Under the pieces are notes generated by a model. That model did not search any database. It saw only the letters and a program-made list of their open reading frames with translations, and was not told where the DNA came from. This document shows positions 57,768 to 64,000 of a stretch of 64,000 nt of DNA, piece by piece. The stretch spans positions 1 through 64,000 of the forward strand of contig NZ_JAPVQY010000007.1 in the NCBI RefSeq assembly GCF_027257875.1. Direction: 5' to 3'. Within the stretch, counting starts at the first letter, position 1. Every line of letters begins with the position of its first letter. Both the position numbers and the translations under genes were made by a program. Source of the stretch: Burkholderia sp. IMCC1007 (GTDB lineage Bacteria; Pseudomonadota; Gammaproteobacteria; Burkholderiales; Burkholderiaceae).

Positions 57768-59135
57768 TCACTCGTCGCGATTGCGCGCGCCGCCATCGGT
57801 GTCGCCGCCACTTCGTGCGAGACGCCACGCGATCGTCCCCAGCACGCCGACCGCGACGACCAGCGCGCTCCACAGCACGTAACGGCGGGTTGCGTCCGTA
57901 TCGGCGACGGCCTGATCCGGCGATGCCGGTGATGCCGCCAACGCCGCGCTCACGCGTGCGGGCCGGACTTCCGGCGCCATGCCGACCAGCAGCGCATCGC
58001 GGCTCACCGCCGACGACAGCAGTGCCGCATTGCCGACGCCGAGCGTGAATGGCGGCGTGCCGCGCGCGACGAAGGTCAGCGCGGCCGGATGCCAGCCGAC
58101 CGAGACGGCCGGCTGGCCGCCGCCGAGGCCGCCGTTGCGCATGTCGACGACGATCCGCCATGCGCGGTCCGTGTCGGCGGGGAATTCGAGCGGCGGATTG
58201 CGCTGTTCGCCGCCCTTGCCCTGCAGGCGGAACAGCACGGCGCCGGCAACGTCGCGCCACGGCGCCTGTGCGTCGGGGCGGCTCTGCAGCGTTGCGCGCG
58301 CAACGGTATTCGGCTGCGGCAGGTCGATCCGCACGCGGTCGACCGGATAGGCGCCGTCGGTATCGAACAGGTATTCGCCGCGCGCGCTGCCGGCGCGCAC
58401 GTGCGTGGCGTCGCGCCATTGGCGCGGCACGGCCGCCGCGTCCGCCGAGCGTGCATCGCGCGGATGCGTCTCGACGTCGACCGACCCGATCGCGGGCGCG
58501 CCGTCGAGCCAGTCGAGCCGCAGGTAGCGCGGCCCCGCGCCTTCGAGCGCGATGCGTTCCTGCACCAGCATGTCGCCGCCGCGCCCGACCTTCAGCAGTT
58601 GCGTGCTGCCGAGCGCACGCCAGCTGCGCAGGTCGTCGCTGGCAGCGACGGCGACGCGCCCCTGGTAGCTGTCGTCGTTCACACGCACGAGCAGCGCGTC
58701 GATTTCGCCGTTCGCATGCGACAGGTCGACGAGATCGGACCCATGCCGCGCGCGGGCCGGCGCGGTGGCGGCCGCGCGCAGCGAGCCGTCCGGGGCGACC
58801 GACACGCCGAGCGGCGCGTGGCTGTCGTCGGTGCGGGCCGGCGGCAGCGGGAACCATTGCACGGGCGTTCGCGACGGCGCCACCGCGGCCGCGACGGGCG
58901 CATCGAGCGAATACGGCACGGGCTCGCCCGCGCTGTTGAAGATGCGCACGTCGCCGAGATCGTCGCGCCGGCTGCCCGCATAGACGGCCTGCGGCACGGT
59001 GAGCTGGTAATACGCGGCGCTGCCGTCGAGATCGAGCGAGAAGCGATGTGCGACGCGTTCGGCGCCCGACGTGCCGTCGGCCGCCGCGAACGACGTCAGC
59101 AGGCTCAGGCCGAGCAGGGCTGCGAGTCGTTTCAT
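57768..59135 (-). CDS. DUF3999 family exported protein
   Basis: A 455-residue protein with a signal peptide (residues 1-19, ending FAAA), a large periplasmic part rich in beta-strands and one C-terminal membrane segment (about 418-440, YVLWSALVVAVGVLGTIAWRL). Motif stretches such as VPQAVYAGSRRDDLGDVRIFNSAGEPVPYSL and RYLRLDWLDG are typical of DUF3999. Its start overlaps the end of the DUF2339 gene (ATGA), and the two families commonly occur as a pair. A joint envelope role, perhaps binding a polymer or sugar outside and passing it to the membrane partner, is only a guess. Confidence 0.85.
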   Translation of the reverse strand: MKRLAALLGLSLLTSFAAADGTSGAERVAHRFSLDLDGSAAYYQLTVPQAVYAGSRRDDLGDVRIFNSAGEPVPYSLDAPVAAAVAPSRTPVQWFPLPPARTDDSHAPLGVSVAPDGSLRAAATAPARARHGSDLVDLSHANGEIDALLVRVNDDSYQGRVAVAASDDLRSWRALGSTQLLKVGRGGDMLVQERIALEGAGPRYLRLDWLDGAPAIGSVDVETHPRDARSADAAAVPRQWRDATHVRAGSARGEYLFDTDGAYPVDRVRIDLPQPNTVARATLQSRPDAQAPWRDVAGAVLFRLQGKGGEQRNPPLEFPADTDRAWRIVVDMRNGGLGGGQPAVSVGWHPAALTFVARGTPPFTLGVGNAALLSSAVSRDALLVGMAPEVRPARVSAALAASPASPDQAVADTDATRRYVLWSALVVAVGVLGTIAWRLARSGGDTDGGARNRDE

Positions 59136-62100
59136 GGTTGGGGCTCGTTGCGTTGCGCCGCGGCCTTCGGCGGCAGCGGCGAGAAGTAACCGATCAACAG
59201 CAGCAGCACGCCGATGCCGATGAACGACACGATGCGCTCGATGCCGGCGACGTGCGACAGGTCGAACAGGAACAGCTTGATCACCGTGAGCGCGAGCAGC
59301 GCGGCGCCGACGAACCACAGCGCACGCAACCCGCGACGCGTCGCCCAGATCATCGTCGCGAGCGCGCAGACCGTCCAGTACACGGACACCGACGCCTGCA
59401 CGAGCGTCGATTCCGCCATCGCATCGAACGCGTACGGCACGCCGGTCCAGTGATGCAGCGTGCGCAACAGGATCGCGTTCAGCCACAGGAATGCGGTCGC
59501 GCCGGCCGCGCCGAGCAGCTCGACGCGATAGTCGTCGAACGACCAGCCGAGCTTGCGTGTCCGCACGAACCACGACGCGGCGAGCGCATAGACGACCACG
59601 AGCACGAGATCGAGCGGATTGAGCAGCGGGATGCGCGCCCAGCTGCCGCCGTCCTGCGTGAAGTTCGCGTAGAAGGTCCAGGCCCACATCACGACGATCA
59701 GCGGCAGCGCCGCGAGCCCGCACACACGCGCGATGCCGTCGCGGCGCACGAGCCACATGCCGGCGAACGCGAACAGGCTCCAGCCGACCATGAACACCTG
59801 CTGGATGCCGAACGACGACAGCACGGTGTCGATGTCGTAGCCGAAGTGGAAGCGCTGATGCAGTGTGCGCAGCAGCAGCGCGTTGAACCACAGGAACACG
59901 GTCGCGAGCGCGGCAAGGTCGATCGCGAGCGGCTGCCACGTGACGCCGAGCGCTTTCAGGCGGCGCAGCCACGTCGGGCACGCGACGAAGATCAGCAGTT
60001 GCGCGACGTCGAGCGGATTGAGCAGCGGTAGCCAGAACAGCGGCGACGCGTCGCCGTCGCTCGTCACGCTGACGATGCTCCACAGCCACAGCAGCGCGGC
60101 GAGCGGTGCGGCGCCCCAGACCTGATAGGCGCGCGGGAATGCGGCAATCGGCCAGCGCACGCGCGTGCCGGGGCCGGCCACCAGCAGGAGCAGCGCGCCG
60201 AAGCCGTATGCCCATGCGCTCCAGCTCCACGCGCCTTCGGGGACGAACGCGCGCAGCCGCCAGAAGCCTTCGAGCGAGAACAGCCCGCACAGCGTCCAGA
60301 ACATCAGCGTATGCAGCGGCGCGCTCACGCCGGCGGGAATGGCCGTCGCGCCGGCCGAGGTCACGGCCGACGTGCCGGCGGCCGCCGTATCGCGCGACTG
60401 ACGCCACAGCAGCGCATAGCATGCGACGACGGCGATCGGCCATGCGAACGCGCCCATGCCCGACAGCGGCGCTTCGTGCGCGTCGAACGCGCGCAGCGCG
60501 AGCAGCGCCAGCACCGGCGTGAGCGCGAGCGCCGGCCACTCGGCGATCGGCCACGCGAGCTTGCGGCGCGCGACGTGCGCGAGCCACGCGGTGCCGGCCG
60601 CGAACAGCGCGGTGGTGTCGACGACGAAGCGGTCCGCATGCAGGTCGACGTGACGGCTCGCATAGACGAGGATCTCGTGCAGCCCGCCGCTCACCCACCA
60701 CAGCAGCCCCCACGCCGCGGCGGCCGCGCCGACCTCCGGCATCCATGCGCGCCACGCGCGCGCCTCGTCGCGCCCGTGCAGCCACCAGCCCGTGAACAGC
60801 CCGGCGAGCGCGATCAGCAGCATCGCGATATACGGGCTGTTGAGCACCGGCAACGCGTTTGCGTCGACCGGCGCGAGCATGCTCGTGAAGAATGCGCCGG
60901 CCGCGGCGACCTGCATCAGCAGCCCGAAGCCGAACGGCGCGAGGCGCTTCTCTCGCACGCCCACCCACACGATGGCCGCGCCTTCGATCGCCCATGCGGC
61001 GCTCGTCGTCGGGCCCGAGAACGCGAGCGGCACCGCCAGCGTCGCGAAGATCACCGCGAGCGCGAGCATCGCTTCGAACAGCAGCTCGAGGCGGTCGCGG
61101 CGCCGCGCGAGCCATGCGGCGACGGCAACGTAGAATGCCGACAGCGCGACGGCGCTCCACGCGAGGCCGAACGGCATGTCCTTCACGAGCGACGCCTGCA
61201 GCGCGGTCGCGACGATCGGGGTGCCGAACACGAGCGTGCCGTCCACATAGTGACGCAGCGCGAGTTCGCGTTTGACGGCATAGAGCAGCGCGATGCCGAC
61301 ATACATCAGGAAGAACAGGATCAGGAACGGCTCGGTGCTCGCGAACAGCGCCGGGCGGTAGGCCGTCACGCCCCACGCGGAGCCGATCGTGAACGTGAAC
61401 ACGAAGCCGAGGAGGTTCAGCGGGCGCCATGCCTTGAACCACGCGATCGCGAAGATGCCGGTGTTCAGCAGCCCGTAGTAGCTGAACAGCGCGACGTGGC
61501 TGCCGTGGCCGGTCGACAGCAGCACCGGCGCGAGAAAGCCGCCCGCGCTGCCCATGAACGCGAGCGGCAACGCGTTCTGTTTCACCGCGAGGAAGGCGCT
61601 GAGCGCACACACCGCGACCATCAGCGGGAACGCCGCGCCGACGGGCAGCAGCGGGTAGAGCTTGGTCGCGGCGAAGATCGTCAGATACAGGATGCCGATG
61701 CCGCCGCCTTGCAGCACGAGGCCGTACGCGGCGCGGCGTGCGCGCACGCGCCAGCCGATCGCGAGCAGCGCGGCCGCGGCGAGCGCGGTGCCTGCGAGGC
61801 GGAATTCGATCGGCAGCAGGTTGTTGTCGGCCGCGTACTTGAGCAGGAACGCGACGCCGAAGAACAGCACGATGATCCCGACGCGCACGACCGTGTTGCC
61901 GCCGAGCAGCCAGTCGCGCGCCGCGCGGAACGCACGTTCGACGATGTCGGGTTCGTGCGGCGTCAGCGGCGCGGATGGGGCGGGTGGGGCAGTCGCGGCA
62001 GCACGCGCGGTCGTTGCGGGCGCATCGATCGGTGCGCGGGCAGCAGCGTCGGCGTCGTGCGTGCGCGGCGTGGCGACCGCAGGCGCGGGAGCCGGGGTGG

Positions 62101-62575
62101 AGGTTGAAGATGGCGCACTCGCACTCGCACTCGCACTCGCACTCGAGCTCGCGGCGGCAGGCTGCGTCGACGGTCGTGGCGGGATCGACGCGGCGGGTGG
62201 CGTGACGACGGCGGCCGAAGACGCCGCTGACGGCGCTTGCGCGGCGCTGCTGCCGGTCGCTGCCGCGCCGGCCTTCGCACCGGCGAACTGACCGCGCAGC
62301 ACGTCGAGCTCGCGCGTGAGCGTGTCGACCGTCGCTTCGAGACGCGCGACGCGATCGGCGAGGGTCGCGGGCGGCTGCGGTGGCGTCGTCGTTGCCGCGA
62401 TGGCGAAGGCGTCGCGCGCGGTGTCGCTGTCCCTGCGCTTGCGTTGCAGCAGCGCGTGGCCGACACAGAACCCGACCGCCGCACCGAGCAGCGCGCCGCT
62501 GGCGGCCGAAAAATCCCCGAACAATGCGGCGATACCGCCCACGATGAAGCCGATTGCGGCAAAAGCCCAATTCAT
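59132..62575 (-). CDS. DUF2339 family polytopic membrane protein
   Basis: A very large inner-membrane protein of 1,147 residues. The N-terminus has two short hydrophobic segments, then a coiled coil (about 60-98, LADRVARLEATVDTLTRELDVLRGQF) and a long Ala/Ser/Pro/Thr-rich linker to about 210. The rest is about 25 or more membrane segments, including LLGGNTVVRVGIIVLFFGVAFLLKYAADN and repeated W/R loops. Nothing enzymatic is recognised. Size and topology match DUF2339, usually paired with DUF3999, as here. A (GCACTC)5 microsatellite lies in the linker. Role unknown; transport or scaffolding of envelope polymers is conceivable. Confidence 0.88.
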   Translation of the reverse strand: MNWAFAAIGFIVGGIAALFGDFSAASGALLGAAVGFCVGHALLQRKRRDSDTARDAFAIAATTTPPQPPATLADRVARLEATVDTLTRELDVLRGQFAGAKAGAAATGSSAAQAPSAASSAAVVTPPAASIPPRPSTQPAAASSSASASASASAPSSTSTPAPAPAVATPRTHDADAAARAPIDAPATTARAAATAPPAPSAPLTPHEPDIVERAFRAARDWLLGGNTVVRVGIIVLFFGVAFLLKYAADNNLLPIEFRLAGTALAAAALLAIGWRVRARRAAYGLVLQGGGIGILYLTIFAATKLYPLLPVGAAFPLMVAVCALSAFLAVKQNALPLAFMGSAGGFLAPVLLSTGHGSHVALFSYYGLLNTGIFAIAWFKAWRPLNLLGFVFTFTIGSAWGVTAYRPALFASTEPFLILFFLMYVGIALLYAVKRELALRHYVDGTLVFGTPIVATALQASLVKDMPFGLAWSAVALSAFYVAVAAWLARRRDRLELLFEAMLALAVIFATLAVPLAFSGPTTSAAWAIEGAAIVWVGVREKRLAPFGFGLLMQVAAAGAFFTSMLAPVDANALPVLNSPYIAMLLIALAGLFTGWWLHGRDEARAWRAWMPEVGAAAAAWGLLWWVSGGLHEILVYASRHVDLHADRFVVDTTALFAAGTAWLAHVARRKLAWPIAEWPALALTPVLALLALRAFDAHEAPLSGMGAFAWPIAVVACYALLWRQSRDTAAAGTSAVTSAGATAIPAGVSAPLHTLMFWTLCGLFSLEGFWRLRAFVPEGAWSWSAWAYGFGALLLLVAGPGTRVRWPIAAFPRAYQVWGAAPLAALLWLWSIVSVTSDGDASPLFWLPLLNPLDVAQLLIFVACPTWLRRLKALGVTWQPLAIDLAALATVFLWFNALLLRTLHQRFHFGYDIDTVLSSFGIQQVFMVGWSLFAFAGMWLVRRDGIARVCGLAALPLIVVMWAWTFYANFTQDGGSWARIPLLNPLDLVLVVVYALAASWFVRTRKLGWSFDDYRVELLGAAGATAFLWLNAILLRTLHHWTGVPYAFDAMAESTLVQASVSVYWTVCALATMIWATRRGLRALWFVGAALLALTVIKLFLFDLSHVAGIERIVSFIGIGVLLLLIGYFSPLPPKAAAQRNEPQP
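62115..62144. repeat. (GCACTC)5 microsatellite in the DUF2339 linker
   Basis: Five perfect copies of a hexamer, in frame, coding alternating Ser-Ala. Because the unit is 6 bp, slippage would change length without shifting the frame, so it alters linker length rather than switching the gene off. Confidence 0.9.
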
Positions 62576-63174
62576 CGCCTTGCTCCCTCTCTCATTTCGT
62601 TATCGTGCGTCGATCGTGATACGGCCCGATCAAGGCTGTTTCGGCATGGCCGGCAGGCGAACCGGCATGCGCGCACCCCGGCGCAGTGACGGCGCACGCA
62701 ACGCGTCGCGACGTCGCGATCAGTGTGGTTGCCGGCAATGTATCACAGCGGCCATGCGGGATTTTCTGGGTTGCGGACCGGCCGCCAAACGTGGCTGTTC
62801 GCCCGTTGCGGCGCGCGGTTTTACGTACGGTCATGCTTTTTGTCCGCGTTCGACCGCGATGCGGTCCGATCGGACGTGAAATTGTCGCAAAGCGACGCGC
62901 GGCAAACGCGCTTTGACGCAAAACATCATCGGCCGCACGTCGCGCTGCTGCGCACAACACCCGCGCGTGACGCCCGTCGTTGCTGGGCCTGCGGGTATTG
63001 CGTCGCCGCAATCGGGTGGTGCCCCGCGCGGCGGCCCGCCTGGCGGGGCTATCGGCCGTGTCGTATTTGCGCAAGCGTTTGTCGTAATTCGTCGGCAGGT
63101 CGGGGTTTTTTCTGGCAACTATGTAGGCACGCTATGACTCGCGTGAGTCCCCGCTACACGAGGAGAAGGTTTCG
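62576..63174. other. Intergenic region upstream of the betaine transporter gene
   Basis: About 600 bases without a gene. It includes the DUF2339 promoter side on the left, with the perfect palindrome TCGCGACGTCGCGA (62706-62719). Further right GCCCCGC/GCGGGGC (about 63020-63050) forms a hairpin. Near the right gene there is a T-run at 63108-63113 and GACTC-GCGT-GAGTC (63137-63150), a short inverted repeat 25 bases upstream of the ATG that could be an operator or an RNA element. No known riboswitch pattern was recognised. Confidence 0.4.
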
Positions 63175-64000
63175 ATGGATGCCCCCAAGGTCGTGGTCGA
63201 AGGTCTGTGCAAGGTGTTTGGAAGCAACCCGCAGCAGGCGCTCGACATGCTCGCCGCCGGCTCGACGAAGGACGAAGTGCTCAAGCGTACCGGTCAGGTC
63301 GTCGGTGTGCACAACGTATCGTTCGACGTGCAGGAAGGCGAAATATTCGTGCTGATGGGCCTGTCGGGCTCCGGCAAGTCCACGTTGATCCGCCTCGTGA
63401 ACCGGCTGGTCGATCCCAGCGCCGGCAAGGTGCTGATCGACGGGCTCGACGTCGCGTCGGCACGCCGCTCGGCGCTGACCGCGCTGCGCCGCAAGGACAT
63501 GAGCATGGTGTTCCAGTCGTTCGCGCTGATGCCGCATCGCACCGTGGTGTCCAATGCCGCGTTCGGCCTCGAGGTCGCAGGCGTCGGCAGGAAGGAACGC
63601 GAGCGCCGTGCCATGGAAGTGCTCGAGCAGGTCGGTCTCGCCCCGTTCGCGAACAAGCTGCCGTCCGAGCTGTCGGGCGGGATGCAGCAGCGCGTCGGCC
63701 TCGCCCGCGCGCTGGCCGTGAACCCGTCGCTGATGATCATGGACGAGGCGTTCTCCGCACTCGATCCGCTCAAGCGCCGGGAAATGCAGGACGTGCTGCT
63801 GCAACTGCAGAAGGAACAGCGCCGCACGATCATGTTCGTGTCGCACGACCTCGAAGAGGCGCTGCGCATCGGCAACCGCATCGCGATCATGGAAGGCGGC
63901 AAGCTCGTGCAGGTCGGCACGCCGCAGGACATCATCGCGAATCCGGCAGACGATTACGTGCGCGCGTTCTTCGACGGCATCGACACCAGCCGCTACCTGA
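63175..64000 (+). CDS. proV: Glycine betaine/proline ABC transporter ATPase ProV (partial)
   Basis: The first 275 codons; the gene runs off the window with no stop. It is the ATP-binding subunit of a quaternary-amine ABC importer. Walker A is GLSGSGKST, the Q-loop FQSFALMPH, the signature LSGGMQQRVGLARAL, Walker B LMIMDEAFSALDP, and the H-loop VSHD. The N-terminal extension (KVFGSNPQQALDMLAAGSTKDEVLKRTGQVVGVHNVSF) is typical of ProV/OpuAA. Whether C-terminal CBS domains follow is beyond the window. AGGAGAAGG lies 5-13 bases upstream of the ATG. The permease and binding protein should be downstream. Confidence 0.92.
   Translation, partial: MDAPKVVVEGLCKVFGSNPQQALDMLAAGSTKDEVLKRTGQVVGVHNVSFDVQEGEIFVLMGLSGSGKSTLIRLVNRLVDPSAGKVLIDGLDVASARRSALTALRRKDMSMVFQSFALMPHRTVVSNAAFGLEVAGVGRKERERRAMEVLEQVGLAPFANKLPSELSGGMQQRVGLARALAVNPSLMIMDEAFSALDPLKRREMQDVLLQLQKEQRRTIMFVSHDLEEALRIGNRIAIMEGGKLVQVGTPQDIIANPADDYVRAFFDGIDTSRYL

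Noticed and set aside
57427-57882. Plus-strand ORF starting MSISRNAIAERS with a fair ribosome site
   Set aside because: It loses protein-like content after about 40 codons and ends antisense to DUF3999; at best a gene remnant.
57768-62570. A single open frame of about 1,600 codons on the minus strand
   Set aside because: Only its last 455 codons (DUF3999) are a real gene. The rest is the +1 shadow of the DUF2339 gene, full of Arg/Ala with no protein-like pattern.
63020-63150. Hairpins upstream of proV as a known riboswitch
   Set aside because: Stems and short inverted repeats exist, but no conserved core of any riboswitch class I know could be recognised.

Overview
The window reads as chromosomal DNA of a beta-proteobacterium, most likely Burkholderia sensu lato and probably the B. 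cepacia complex. This rests on the very high GC content with strong G/C third-codon bias, four Burkholderia-type porin genes with the QSSVTLYG N-terminus (one broken), a MocR regulator, a Tat-exported phospholipase C, a PaiB-like protein and many catabolic cassettes each with its own regulator. No ribosomal, tRNA or core replication genes are visible, so a secondary replicon is plausible but unproven.

Layout, left to right. 0.3-3.2 kb: an MFS permease and an exported L,D-transpeptidase. 3.4-9.0 kb: a purine-nucleoside salvage block (frameshifted porin, Tat-exported nucleoside hydrolase, LysR regulator, AzgA-type NCS2 permease, adenosine deaminase). 9.0-18.8 kb: a class A penicillin-binding protein, a MocR regulator with a repetitive linker and a divergent PaiB-like flavoprotein, a thioredoxin-like protein divergent from an OmpR-type two-component system, an alpha/beta hydrolase, a metallophosphoesterase and a GNAT acetyltransferase. 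18.85-19.99 kb: a solo-tnpB IS1341-type element inserted directly upstream of the GNAT gene. 20.3-24.5 kb: a porin, a GFA-family protein and a secreted beta-propeller-like protein behind a low-GC leader. 24.5-26.1 kb: a tsdB-tsdA thiosulfate dehydrogenase pair.

26.7-32.8 kb: a hexonate/hexuronate regulon (MFS transporter, UxuB-like mannitol dehydrogenase, GntR regulator, D-mannonate dehydratase, RspB-like zinc dehydrogenase) with two copies of TACCATGGTA in the divergent promoter region. Together the enzymes can carry L-gulonate to D-fructuronate, D-mannonate and 2-keto-3-deoxygluconate. 32.9-35.1 kb: a TonB-dependent siderophore receptor with a Fur-box-like site. 36.0-42.5 kb: a vanillate-type demethylation cluster (two Rieske oxygenases, one reductase, an aromatic-acid transporter, a porin) divergent from a MarR regulator. 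42.6-49.2 kb: a TetR regulator divergent from the liu leucine/isovalerate operon (liuA-B-C-D).

49.4-64 kb is more mixed: a low-GC DUF1493 gene, a small lipoprotein and a Tat-secreted phospholipase C, an EAL phosphodiesterase, a ferritin-like di-iron protein, an NAD(P)H-FMN reductase, a candidate small RNA ending in an orphan intrinsic terminator, a NIPSNAP protein, the DUF3999-DUF2339 membrane-protein pair, and the start of a glycine betaine/proline ABC transporter ATPase cut by the window edge.

I see no CRISPR array, prophage or clear new defence system. The least explained signals are the homologous low-GC leaders near 22.5 and 52.7 kb, the candidate sRNA at 56.8-56.96 kb, the degenerate 73-bp repeat at 26.5 kb, the TnpB lacking the usual RuvC-II glutamate, and the DUF2339/DUF3999 pair.
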